DNA of 64,000 nt, from the NCBI RefSeq assembly GCF_014898055.3, contig NW_026555331.1, positions 100,648,684-100,712,683 on the forward strand. Direction: 5' to 3'. Below are positions 37,420 to 49,665 of the stretch, one piece after another. The stretch comes from Talpa occidentalis (Eukaryota; Chordata; Mammalia; Eulipotyphla; Talpidae). The notes beneath the pieces were generated by a model that made no database searches, was not told where the DNA came from, and saw nothing but the letters and a program-made list of their open reading frames with translations. Within the stretch, counting starts at the first letter, position 1. Each line of letters begins with the position of its first letter. The translations under genes were made by a program, and so were the position numbers.

Positions 37420-37790
37420 CCTGGAATGTTCTGAGCAAATCGGGGTCTTTCATTCTTCTAGACATTTCCTCCTACTGTACCTTTTATCTAGTGTCCCTTT
37501 TTCCCATAACCCGCCTCTCCCTTAATCATCTGGCAAATCCTGTTCTTATATTAAGGATAATTAAACAACATCTCTTCTGTTGAGTTCTTACCACATCCCT
37601 CTTTCAGACAAAAGTAGTCTACCAGCCTCCCCCCTGCCACACACACATTCACACTGTGCTCTCACAATTCTATCAGGACATTTAAGCAAAATAACCATGT
37701 CCTTCTCATCTATGCATCCCAGTACCCAGTAGCCTATGCAGTACACAGTAGATCTTAAGTACTGTGCATGGATTGAATGAAATAAATTGT
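37420..37790 (+). repeat. L2 LINE 3' end
   Basis: 'gcctggaatgttctgagcaa', 'catctatgcatcccagtacc', 'cagtagatcttaagtactgt' and 'ggattgaatgaaataaattg' follow the L2 3' end. Ancient and non-coding. Confidence 0.5.
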
Positions 37791-39480
37791 CACAAGTTTT
37801 GAAATAAAGGTGGGAAAAAAGACTAGAAAGTAGGCACAAATAAAGCACAACTCAGTGAAAAATACATAAGACCATTAATAAGTATTAATTACTAAGGAAT
37901 GTCAAGTAATATCATTTAATATTTAATATTAACTATCTTCATTAATCTGAAAGGGATGGCTTTTAAAAATATGCAAAATGAGGTTTGGGCTGCTACAATA
38001 ATAACTATCTACCAAAGAAGCACATATACACTTTTAGGATTAGGCACATAAAATATGAGGTGCAAAATGTTACTAAAATAGGTAAATCTTCTTATTTTAA
38101 ATTTATGAAGATTTGTTTTAGCAACTCAGTTACTCTGAGAAATAAAATACATCACTACATTTTCTTACTGTTTTTCTGGTCAACTAATCTTAGTTAACTT
38201 CTAGTGAGCTACTATAAGAATATATTTCAAAAATATGATTATTCTTACTGAAAAAATAAACCCCAAAAAATGCCACAGAAATTATGTTGCTGTCATTATT
38301 TCATGTTCTGCTATGTTCTAGTATGTTAGACCATTCAATTAGGGCAAATTATTTAGATTTCTACATTTTGAATACCTGAGTTTTAGTTTAATGAAAGCAT
38401 CTAGCATTTCACAGTAAGGCTGTGAAATTGCAAAGTATTTATTTATGTGATTTTTGGCTTCAGGAACAGAGAGGAAGGATTTTGTGAACTTTTAGCTTTA
38501 TATGATAGCATCTGAGGATAATTACTGGAATTGGATCTTAGGGTTGCCATCAATTTGATGGTTGCTTAAAGGTCCTTAACCTTAGAAGGCATCAGCTAAC
38601 AGGACTTTATAAATGAGAGCGGCAGTATGTAGGTTGGTTTTGTTTTGTTTTTCTTAGCTCTTTTGTTATTTTTTAAACACAACCAAATTGCCCTAGTACT
38701 AGAGTGGTATTTGGTTTTGTTTTTAATACCAGATACTCTCTGATAATTAGTCTTGAAGTTTTAAAACTTTAGCAATGTCCAGCAAGATATTTAATTGATC
38801 CCCAAAATAATTCATATGGAGCAATCATTTTTTGTTCACAAGTCTACATTAAAGTACAATTTCTGTGAAATGTGTCTAATCCTACTCCTGTATCTTTGCA
38901 ATGTGTTCTAACTAAGAATGAAGACAAAAACATTCTTATCAACAGAAAAGCTATGGCTGTTAGGACCGTCATATAGAAATCCAAAATCACTCAAAAGGTC
39001 AAATCTCAAAAGAAGTTACTTCTTATTAGTCCATATATAATAGGTCTATACAAGCTAGAAACTGTAGGATTCTGTACATTCTAATCAAACATGACCTTTG
39101 GACATCTTTGGGTATCATAAAAAATATCAATAAAGATTTTCAATAGGCATTTTAATTGTAGGCTATTCTCATGGCTGAGAATAGATGACACCATGTCCAC
39201 CAATGTATTCAAAAACTCAAGGAGCTACACACCCATATTGAATGGTATAGCCAAAAAGTCAAAAGGATTTTCCCCAAACACTATGAAACATAGTTCTATG
39301 TAGACTCTTCCACAACTGGCCATAGATTGTTCTATAATACATTCAATTTTAGAGTATAGAGATTCTAGAAAAAAAATCTAAACCATGTCTCAAAGTACAT
39401 ATGGGTTACCATAGACCACTGGACACCCTCCGCCCTTTATTCCCAAACTCAACTGTCTTCCCTCTTTAGTAGCCTCAATT
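37791..39480. other. Intergenic stretch, nothing recognised
   Basis: AT-rich sequence with no frame longer than about 70 codons and no recognisable repeat or RNA. Confidence 0.5.
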
Positions 39481-39655
39481 CTGTAGTCATATTTCTAGGG
39501 TTTTTATTTGTTTTGTCTTGCCAGTTCTTTTGTTTCTATATATTCCACATGAGTGAAATCATCTGGTATTTGTCTTTCTCCTTCTAACTTATTCCTCTTA
39601 TCATAAGCCCCTTCAGTTCCACCCCTGTTGTTCCAAATGGCAAGAATTCATCTCT

Positions 39656-39657
<2 letters not shown>

Positions 39658-39686
<29 letters not shown>

Positions 39687-39964
39687 GATTTATTTATTTA
39701 TTGATTGATTGATACATACAAGCACTGGGTACAGTCAGAAGCGCGGGAGGGAGAGAGAATTCACCAGAGCCAGAGCGGGGAGCAGAGCAGGCAGAAGGAC
39801 CGAAGTACACCGCTGAGGGGAGCAGCGGGCGGCAGGAGAGGTCTGCGCGCCATGTGGGACCCTCCTCCCGAGGCCGGGGAGCAGCCGTGGATTGAACCAG
39901 CGCCGCAGAGACTGCCGGCAGCTTCCCAACCCAGCGCCCAACCGCTGCGCCACCGGGGAGGCCC
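39658..39964 (-). mobile_element. tRNA-derived SINE, younger subfamily, in L1
   Basis: Antisense copy with a long TTTA-repeat tail, 'gcactgggtacagtcagaag', 'gagagaattcaccagagcca' and 'gcgccaccggggaggcccc'. The short repeat catctcttt on both sides (39649-39657 and about 39965-39973) is consistent with a duplication, though short. It interrupts the surrounding L1. Confidence 0.93.
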
Positions 39965-40003
39965 CATCTCTTTTTTTAAATAGCTGAGTGAGATTCCATG
40001 TCA

Positions 40004-40006
<3 letters not shown>

Positions 40007-40052
<46 letters not shown>
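40007..40052. repeat. Compound (AT)n(AC)n microsatellite
   Basis: About 16 AT units run directly into about 7 AC units, inside the L1, at the position of the L1 'tatatac..acacaatgg' segment. It probably expanded from that seed. Confidence 0.93.
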
Positions 40053-40999
40053 CCCACATCTTCTTAATCCACTCCTCTGTTATTGGGCCTTTAAGTTGAT
40101 CCCATAACTTGGCTATTGTAAATAGTGGTGCAATGAATATCAGAGTACATATAGCCTTTTGAATTAGCATTTTTATATTTATAGATATCTGGGAGTAGAC
40201 TTGCTAAGTCACATGGTATGGCTATTTTTAATATTTTGAGGAACCTCCTCATTGTTTTCCATGGGACAGAATCCCTCTATACTTCAACTAACAATGTAAG
40301 AAGGTTGCTTTTTCTCCACACCCTCACCAGCACTTGTGATTTTCATCATTTTGATTCTCGCTGGAGTAAGGTGGTATCTTGTTGTGATTTTGATTTGCAT
40401 TTCCCTGATGATAAATGATGTTGAATATTTATTCATGTACTGGTTAGCCAACTGTCTTTTTTGGAGAAGTGTCTAACTCTTCTGCCCATTTTTTAAATTG
40501 GGTTCATTGTTTTCTTTTTGTTGAATTGTATGAGTTCTTTGTAGACTTGGAATATTAACTACTTGTTGGAAGTGTGATGTAGAAATGTTTCTTCCCATTT
40601 AGTAGGGTGTCTTTTTGTTTTAATGACAGCTTCTTTCACTGTACAGAAGCTTTTCAATTTGATGTAATCCTGCTTAGTTTTGCTTTTGTTTTCCTTGACA
40701 TTGGAGTTGAATCCCCTAAGACTGAAGCAATGTGTATTTTGCATGTGTTTTCTTCTATGTATTTTATGGCTTCTGATTTTACATCTAAGTCTTTAATTCA
40801 TTTTTGAGTTAATTTTCGTGTGAGTGCAAGAGAGTGGTCCAGTTTTCCCAGCACCATTTTTCAAAGACACTTTCCTTTCTCCATTGTATACTTTTGGCTC
40901 CTTTGTCACAGATTAGGTGTCCATATATGTGGGTTTATTTCTCTGCTCTCCATTCTATTGGTCTGTGTGTCTATTTTTATTCCAATACTATGCAGTTTT

Positions 41000-41285
41000 T
41001 TTTATTTATTTTATTTATTTGTTTGTTTGTTTGTTTATACAAGCACTGGGCACAGTCAGAAGTGCGGGAGGGTGAGAAAATTCACCAGAGCCAGAGCGGG
41101 GAACAGAACAGGCAGAAGGACCGAAGTACACTGCTGAGGGGAGCAGCGGGCAGCAGGAGAGGTCTGCGCGCCATGTGGGACCCTCCTCCGGTGGCCGGGG
41201 AGCAGCCGGGGATCGAACCGGCGCTGCAGAGGCCGCGGGCAGCATCGCAACCCAGCGTTCAACCGCTGCGCCACCGGGGAGGCCC
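41000..41285 (-). mobile_element. tRNA-derived SINE, younger subfamily, with TSD
   Basis: Near-consensus antisense copy flanked by tactatgcagtttt at 40986-40999 and 41286-41299, inside L1 sequence. Its GC-rich body creates overlapping open frames on both strands (up to 155 codons with L1 sequence) that are not genes. Confidence 0.95.
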
Positions 41286-41330
41286 TACTATGCAGTTTTG
41301 ATTACTATCAAAACAGCTCCTACTTGTGTC

Positions 41331-44300
41331 TCTTACTCCAGAACAACCCCCAGGTTTTTCTTTACATATTCCTCCTGTTCCATGTAATGTGAATGTCCTT
41401 GGAGTCCACCCTGTTAAAGCATGTATTAATCTCTACTGTCCAAGGGATATGTCAATCCCACTCCTGAACAGTGTTCCTCTTACTTGCTGCTACAAAAGTG
41501 GCAGTTGGTGGGAACCAGTCCCTGTTGTTGCCTGTGCTGAAGCCTGTTTCATATGTGCCCTTGGCAGAGTCTGCTCCACTGTTTGCTAGGGTCTACCAGG
41601 TCTGGACTGCTTCAAGTTCTTGCCCTGGTGCTCACTGGGATCTTTGCTGGGGTTTGCTGTGGTGAGGTTGCTTCCAGGCTCAGTCCTAGGGCTCACTGGG
41701 GTCTGCTGGGGCCTACTACATCTGGGCCACTTATCAGTTCCACTATAATGCCTGTGGGCTAGCAGGGCTCACCTCACATAACTTGGCTAGCCAGTAGGCC
41801 CATTCCACTGCATACTTGGGGGCCCCTCCTTTGGATGTTGCTCCTACTGTGTGCTATAATTCTGTGTTTTCCTTTCAGGAGTTATTGACTTTGTCCTACT
41901 TCACTCTGGTGGTGAGAATATGGTGGAAGTGAGCCCAGCATTTTCACTCTGCTGCCATCTTGCCACTCTCCTCAAATTGATTTTTTTTTTTTCAATATAT
42001 AACCATAAAACTTGATTTTTAAAAAACGAATTCTGGTTCTCATGCAATTTTCCATCTTGACTCATTATCAATGCTATTTTTATTTCTATCTCTAACACCA
42101 ATAACTGAATCACCTTTGAATCTGGTCTTATTGCCTTTTCCTCATAGTTCTGTTTTTTGACTGGGTTTATATATATTTTTTACTTAATACTAGATATTGT
42201 ACGTGATGCATTGTGCAGTCTCTGGATGATATCTTTGATATCTCCATTACAGAACAGGATCTCTCTATTCCCTGGCAGGAAGATAAGAGTAATGGCAGGT
42301 AGATCACATTAATCCAAAAATAATCCAGTTGACTTGAAAACTTGAAACTAGTTAGCAATTTTTATAAAGTTTATTATTTACTCTGATTTCTCCTCTTCCT
42401 AGAGTGTAACTCTTAGTACACACCCTATAATCTTTAATTCTACACACCTTAGGGTGTGTACTAAGGTCTCTCCTTCTTAATGGGCCCTGCAATCCAAATT
42501 TTGCCTCATACATATGTGTATATATATATATGTGAAGTACCTCTGCTTTGACTTTCTGTTGTTTCCCTTTTTTTTAATTTTTCCTCTCTAAGCAGTGCAA
42601 GAATTTAGCTAATACTCAAGGCAGAAAGCCAGATGAATATCAGGCTCACTTCTCTTAAGTATCTTAGGTTTTCCAGGTGCTGGTTGGTTTGATGATCCTA
42701 AATATTTTTGTCTCTCCAGACTTATTTAGTCGTCATAGTCTCTTTACTTTTCTGATTTCTAGTAGTAACTTTGTTCCTGAACTTTCCATTCAGATTGTGT
42801 CAAAAAACTGGCAAATTCCATAAAGAATAAGTAGCTGCAGGTGTTTTTCACTTCTCTGGTTACCTTCTGTGGTGAGAGTCCCCAAGACAACCCTCAAGTT
42901 CAGTAATTCAGGAGGGCTACATGACTCAGCATACAGTCATATTCATGGGTATAATTTATAACAGCAAAACAATAGGTGCAAAATCAGCAAAGGGAAAATA
43001 TGCATAGAATGAATTTAGAGAATACTTTCTCCAATGGAATCAAACCAGATGTGCTTAATTCTTTCAGGATTGATGTGCGACATAAGTGAAATACGTGGCC
43101 TTAGAGATTTACTGCACAGGGTTTGTATTGGGAACAGGTCATACAGGCACCTTATGGTTAGCATACTGCTTGTATCAACAGTTAACACCTAGTAGCCTAC
43201 TTTATCAGTTTGGGAATAGGGGGAATATTGCTGTAAACGAAGTTGCCAGATGTTGGACAAAGACCAAGCTTGCAGCAGGACTTTCCCAGGATAGTGTCTC
43301 AGGCCAGCTATGTTAGCTCTTTTCTGCAAGTTCTCCCTGGGATTCTGGCTTCTATTTGATTAAAACTTCTATGGCTTCAGTGATTTTAAACAATTTTATC
43401 CAATGTCACTAGTTCTCAATGTGTTGCTCTGCTGTAGAAGCACCTGGTTATTTTTCTTCTCTGCTAGACATTAATTTGAAAAAAATTATAACATTTGAAA
43501 CTTAAGATAATGGATTTTCTGTTCTTCTATGGGATATTCATTACCAGACATCTAAGCGATCACTTTATCTCAATTTTGGAAACCTGGGTGATTTGAGACT
43601 GTGTTGAATTCCTGGTATATGATGTGCAGAGCGGGGGGGATGTACCTTTAATTTGCTCTTATTTCCATGGTATAGCTTTTGTGGGTCTCAAACCCAAGAC
43701 TTGGAGCTTTCCAAGACTGACCCATAACTTGGCAGACACTAGTATCCAATTTTTCTCCTTCCAGTATCTTGGAAGTAGTAAAAAAGTACTGCTTATCCCC
43801 TTAAAGATTTCTTTTAGAATTAGCCAATCCATCCAGGTAAAAAGTGACCCAAATACTGAAATTGTCTCTTTAGAAGATCATATTTTTAAAAAATTTCATA
43901 CAGATTACTTAGTTGTCCATAGAATTTTCATGTTAATTACCTATTCTGCCATTACTGGAAGTAGTATTTCCTTTCTACTTTACTTCTTACACTGTAAAAG
44001 AAGTTGCTTAGATGTAATGTTTTGATAATGAATAGGGCGCTTAGCATGTACACAGAAGCATGGCATACAGGAAAGGCAAATATAAACCTAGATTCAAAGT
44101 GTCTATTCCATGAGGACAAAAGCTGCCTCTCCATGAGAAAAGAGATTTGGTACTTAGTGAGTATTTAGTCACTCTAGGGCATGATATCAAGCATTGGTCA
44201 CTGCTCCTGGTAGATTGGTTTTTTAGTTGTAACAGTAATCAGGCTAGTCCTGAAAAAAAAATTCCCATATTGTTGAAATCTATGAATAGCATTTTGGCTG

Positions 44301-44590
44301 AAAGAAGAGAGAAAAATCATTAAGATAAATGCACTTTGCAAGCTTTCATTAGGTAATAATGGATACAAAAGTAAAATAAACTTGCAGTTTCTATTTTAAA
44401 AAGCCAGTTAGGCAAGAAGTGAGAATTTGTAGTGTTGAAGTTATATCTTTCCTACTTTATTTTCTGATTAAGCTAGATATTACTCATGTGCAAAAATAAG
44501 AAAGAAATTTCAAACACCAGCCCAGAAAAGTCTTCCTATCATTCATTACTCCAAGTAAAAAGAAACAAGATGTATCATAATTTACTTTTT
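41331..44590. other. Intergenic stretch, no gene recognised
   Basis: 41331-41960 is moderately GC-rich and has the look of a degraded repeat ('ctctgctgccatcttgccac') without a family call. From 41960 on it is AT-rich. A frame of 133 codons at 43624-44025 on the plus strand has no recognisable domain and no splice or promoter context. Confidence 0.4.
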
Positions 44591-44607
44591 AAAGAATCTT
44601 TATGCAG

Positions 44608-44841
44608 GGCCTCCCCAGTGGCGCAGTGGTTGAGCTCTGGGTTGCAAAGCTGCCCACAGCCTCTGCAGCACCGGTTTGATCCCTGGTCACCAGGTGAGGG
44701 TCCCACATGGTGCGCAGACTCTCCTGCCGCCCGCTGCACCCCTCAGCAGTGTATTTCATCAGTCTGTCTGCTCTGCTCCCTGCTCTGCCTCTGGTGAATT
44801 CTCTTACCCTCCCGTGCTTCTGACTGTACCCAGTGCTTGTA

Positions 44842-44872
<31 letters not shown>

Positions 44873-44887
44873 ATCTTTTTTTTTAAA
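44608..44887 (+). mobile_element. tRNA-derived SINE with 17-bp TSD
   Basis: Starts 'ggcctccccagtggcgcagt', with 'ggtttgatccctgg', 'gactgtacccagtgcttgta' and a (TAAA)n tail. The 17-bp duplication aaagaatctttatgcag occupies 44591-44607 and 44888-44904 and is perfect. Confidence 0.95.
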
Positions 44888-45749
44888 AAAGAATCTTTAT
44901 GCAGCTACAGCTTGAAGAATCAAAGCAGTGAAGTTATACGTGCTTCAGCTTCATTTCTTTCAGATATACATTAGAAAATCAAACAAGTTTGGGAGACTTC
45001 TGAATGACAAAAAAGCACTCCAGTATCTTTTATATTGCCACCCATTTCCTGATTGGATTCTATTTTGTAAAACAAATCTTTTTTTCTCTATCATGCATTA
45101 GGTATTTAACATCCATAGAGTACTGGATTTCTGAGAGGGACAGATTAGTAAAACGATAATCATAGTACAATGTAATAAGGATTATGTCAGAACACCATGA
45201 ATGTGAACCAAGTACACGGGGGTCAAGAAGCTCTAGAGGAAATCTTTGATGAACCCAAAAACTCACTAAAGATATATCAGTATGCTACATTTATAATTTT
45301 GGCTTACACTCTTTGAACAGGAAGAGACAAACAGACCTAAAGACATCAATGTCAATGCAGCTTAGGAAAGAATATGCCACACCTATGTTAACATAACTTA
45401 GTTATTTATTCCAGGAAACCTTGGCAAAACTATAAACAAAACAAAATCAATCTCTAATTTGTTGTTCACATAAGGAAATTCCTATAGGAGGGAAACAATA
45501 CCAGCTTACCTGGGCAAGCACCTGTCTTATCAAATTACAGTTTACTTACCATGACTCTTGTTTGCTGTGTCTACCAATCCTAAATGATTTCATTAACCTT
45601 GCCAAATGCATTCAGTTCCCTGTCTTGACAGACCTATCTTTTGAGCACAGGTTCTAAAGTTCTACAAACACCTTATTTTCTAGTTCTGAGACACAGCTAA
45701 ACATATCAAGGTGACTTTCTTATTGCAGTAAGTTTTAGTACTTATTTTT

Positions 45750-46240
45750 GTTTTATTAAGGGTCATCTGATGATATCAAAAAACATATGGATCTACATTT
45801 TTAAAAAATTAAGATTGATCTGCACTGTTTTTAACGGCTACATCATATTCTACTGTATGCATGTAATTCACCCATTCCTCCATTAAGGGTCATTGAGATT
45901 GCTTTTTTCTTTTTTGCTATTATAAGCATTGCTGCAATGAATACCTTGCATGCTTTTGTTTATACATTTGTACTAAAATTTCTGTAGAATAGAGAATTGA
46001 CACAGAAGAGTAAGATTGCTAGGTCAGAAAATATGTGCACTTTAAAATTTGATAGATCCTGCTGGATTACCGACCAACTTAGTTGTACCAATTTACAGTC
46101 TTTGCCAAAGGCTTGAGACTAATGATTTACCCACACTTGTAACAATAGTAGGAATCTTTTTAATCTTTATCAGTTAGGTTAAAAAAAATCTTATTTTAAT
46201 TTGCATTTTACCATGTTTTAGACAGCAGAAAAACCACTAT
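45750..46240 (-). mobile_element. L1M-type LINE 3' fragment (old)
   Basis: Antisense on the plus strand: 'cggctacatcatattctact', 'tgctattataagcattgctg', 'gattgctaggtcagaaaata', 'ttgtaccaatttacagtctt'. It lies just downstream of the inferred HYCC1 3' end. Confidence 0.75.
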
Positions 46241-46394
46241 TCAGTTTACCACTAAAACATAATTAACTAAAGTTCTACAAAATGTTAATTATTTTCGGAA
46301 AACCTTTAACTTAAAACTATAAAACAGATAGGATGGATGAAATTCAAATATATGTTCACTACTCAGTATTTACTTAGCATTTTCTTTTACCAAG

Positions 46395-46545
46395 TGTTAT
46401 CAAAGTGAGAGTCATAAAACCTGTGTTCAAGGCCTACCTTTGCCACCCAGAAGCTACGTGACCTTGGACAAGTCTCCTGCCCTCTTGAGAGCTTCCATTT
46501 CCTCTTTTGTAAAATAAAGGCTAAATGAAATTATAATTTGAATGA
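46395..46545 (+). repeat. MIR element
   Basis: 'gccacccagaagctacgtga', 'ccttggacaagtctcctgcc' and 'atttcctcttttgtaaaata' are the sense MIR core. Confidence 0.85.
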
Positions 46546-47446
46546 CAAAATTAGCTATTACTACTACAATTACAATGCAAGGAAATTACAGAATCACTAG
46601 AATTATTTATAAAATTCATTCTTAATAATTATAAAATACTTATATTGGTATTGTCAAAGTCAGATTCTATTAGGTGAGTCGATAATTTCTTGGGACTACT
46701 GAAGCCACTAGAAAAGTGCATACTTCATAGGGGTAACATCCTGCTCACTAAATCACTGCTTGGGTTCTCTACAAGTGCTCCCCCAATAATAGTTTAGGAA
46801 ATGTTAGTTCTTACATGAAGTGGATTTATTCAAATATGTAATCAACTACATATCGGACACTTTTTAAAGTTTCTAAGAGGGTTTTGTTTCTAAGCACACA
46901 CAGTAATGTAATTCAACTAACACCAGAGATTTCCTAGAGCCAAAAAATAAAATTCTAAAACTTTGCTGAACTAGAGATCCTATCTGGAGATCTTATCTTT
47001 GATTCTTTTCTGAAACTAATAGCAACCTACGCTCCCCATTCATTATATGTCTTAATACCACCCATGTACAAAATCCTATGCTAGGTACTAGGGGTATATA
47101 ATCTCTGAAATCAAGAGCTAAAGACTCAAAGTTAAAAGGGCAAAGCATTGTTATCTAAGATTGCCTGTGCTTCTGGTATAACAATCTGGTATAACATCAC
47201 CCATGGAGCTAATCTTCTATTGGATGTTCACTAATGGACCTGTCACACTTCTCATCATTAGGCCATGTAAAACATAAAGCCAGGAATGAGAAGTCATTGT
47301 CCTATAACTTACTCCCCAAAGCTCTCAATAGCTCAACTCACCTAAGTCTTCCTCCTTTACTTTCTTCCTCCACATCATGACTTTTGAAAATTTTTATGAC
47401 GCATTTTTAATGAGTAAAATGATCTGGAAAAAACATTTTTTCAGTT

Positions 47447-47452
47447 TTTATT
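47447..47452 (-). terminator. HYCC1: Candidate HYCC1 distal poly(A) signal
   Basis: TTTATT on the plus strand is AATAAA on the minus strand, embedded in TTGAAATAAAAACTG and followed within 20 nt by a T-rich stretch (ATGTTTTTTCC) suitable as a downstream element. Cleavage would fall near 47425-47435. Confidence 0.4.
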
Positions 47453-49494
47453 TCAATAAAACAAAGGGCAACACTGCTGTATAAAGTATTGCATATGGAG
47501 AACATTTACACAAATATACAAAACTTCAAAAAACTAAACTCCAGTTTATTTCCACAGCCTTAAAAATGTAGAGAACACATAAAAATATCCAAAGTCATAG
47601 TTTGTTCTTTAGGAATGTAAACTCTAGGAATTCAATTAGAATTAAGCATATTTACTATGATTAGTATCACTACATAATTAGAAGAGAAGAGATACACAAT
47701 AAACTTCACATGAGAAAGGAACAGTATGTGAAACAGCATCTTGTGTGTACTAGTAGAATCTTCTTATCAAGACTGGTACTCTAGAACTCTACTATCAAAA
47801 AAAAAAAATTTCCAAAATGTTCACTGCTAGTCTCTCTAGACATGCACAAGTTACAAAACACAGAATAAAACAAATTTATGCTCACTGATGAAGAATTTAA
47901 TAATATTAAACACTAATGTGACTAACTCAAAGTATTCAGTACACTTTTACAAAGAAACAAATCTAAAAGTACAATTTCATGCTAATTAAAGGAGTAGAGA
48001 GTTTTTTTCATCCAAAACCTGGGAAGATATTATGATACACTGATTTCTATCTACAGTGCTTAATTTAAGTACTCATCAAATTATCCTTCCTTTAAATGGT
48101 TTTTAAAAAAATAATTTTTCAGTAACATTATTTAATATATATATTTCCTTGATGTGCTTCCCTTTGATAAAGTATAGATTTATTGTTCCTAAAGATTCAC
48201 GTTAAACAGCCATATTATAGATATTTGGTTAAAATTATGGTCTCAGAGCACATTTTTCTTTATAATTTAAGCTTTCACACATTAATTTTGTTGTTCCAAA
48301 ATAGCCAAACTCCCTTAAAACTGGGATCATTTTTATCTATTTTGGTTTAAAATATATTTTTCTTTAACTCAACTTTTATTTTTAAATGAATAATGTTCAT
48401 TGAGTAGTTGCTTCATTATTGAAATGAGCAATGAAAATTTCAAATCAATTTTGTCATTCATCACTTAAGAACTGAAAATTTCTACTTTCAAGTCTACAGA
48501 GCTGCCTTAAAACAGTTCCACAGTGGTGTACAGGGGATTTCAGTTTGCTCACTTGTCTAGTCTACTTTGTTTCTCACCCTACTTGTAATTTAAAAGGCAA
48601 ATTCTGAGTCCCTGTTTCACTAGTAAACCCCAGGTAGTTGGTACTTCAAGAGTGAGAGGTTGGGTAATTACAAAAATCATTAGAGGTTTAAAATATGGAA
48701 TGGATCTGCTCAGATCCTCTGGGTCATGGGGTACAAGGCCCAAAATTTGTACAGAATCATTCTTGTGATAAAAGCTATTATTCTAGATATACAAAAGATC
48801 AGTGACCAAATGGTCAATTCAACATTTTCATGGAAATTTGACTTACAAAAGTCATTCAAACTTTCAAATTTAGAAAGGTGAGTAGGAAGAGAGTAACAGG
48901 GATAATAACAATTGTTAACATAGCATAATCCAATATTTAAAATTGCTATAAATTTTTTTCAAATGTATAACCCTCATTTGAAATAGTATCAAAGGTCATA
49001 TAAAAAGAATTTTACTGTCAACATAACTCCACACTCCAGAAAATTAACTGGTGCTTATTACTTGGAGCAAAAGTTCAGAACCACTCCACTGGTTCTGAGT
49101 AAACCTTCAGAGATTTTTAATAATTACACATGTAGTTTTTTTTGTGCATTCTATAAGAGGATGATAACCCGTTTATACTTAAAAGTAGGTATCTACTGCC
49201 CTGATGCATTATGATTATAATAAAATACAAAATGTTACATCTTTATTGTAAAAGTAGATGAGAATCATTAATATTTTTAAATTAGAGAACTTATGAGGCC
49301 AGGTGTTAATGTTATTAAAAATTAATTACCTGCAAAAAACAAAACTATATTGATCTAGTTAGCTAAAATATTTGATCTTGGGATGTGAGAGCACTGAGAA
49401 CTCTAAATATGAGATAAGTGATTTGCTTTGCAGTTTGATACTCTCTTCTAAAACTTTAACATGTATAAAAATCACTTTAAGATCTTGTAAAAGT

Positions 49495-49665
49495 GCAGAG
49501 TCTATTTCACTTACCATAATCCTCAATAAAAAAAAAATAGAATCTAATTCAGTAGCTCCAGGATACTCTGCATTTTTAACAAGATGCCAGGTGATGCCAA
49601 TGCTACTTGCTCGTCCTCAGACCACACAAATAGCAAAGATCTAGAGTAATACCAAAATGAGGTTC
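49495..49665 (+). repeat. MER5-like fragment within the 3'UTR
   Basis: 'ctaattcagtagctccagga', 'gcatttttaacaagatgcca', 'ggtgatgccaatgctacttg' match the MER5 pattern. If the 3'UTR call is right this DNA-transposon fossil is transcribed antisense as part of HYCC1 mRNA. Confidence 0.6.

Larger units (their letters stand above)
39490..41330 (-). mobile_element. LINE-1 3' half carrying two SINE insertions
   Basis: The plus strand is antisense L1: 'tatttgtctttctccttcta', 'gctattgtaaatagtggtgc', 'ttgattttgatttgcatttc', 'ttctgcccattttttaaatt', 'gtacttttggctcctttgtc'-type phrases run from the 3' end upward. ORF2 is disrupted by stops. Two young SINEs (39658-39964 and 41000-41285) and a microsatellite (40007-40052) interrupt it. 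Sequence to about 41960 may belong to the same or another element. Confidence 0.85.

Noticed and set aside
40834..41301. 155-codon open frame on the plus strand
   Set aside because: It runs through antisense L1 and a SINE. Similar peptides recur at every copy of that SINE, so it is a repeat artefact.
43624..44025. 133-codon plus-strand frame
   Set aside because: No domain, no codon bias, AT-rich; consistent with chance.
1..47000. TOMM7 or IL6, expected neighbours of HYCC1 in human
   Set aside because: No matching exon seen; they are probably beyond the left edge of the window.
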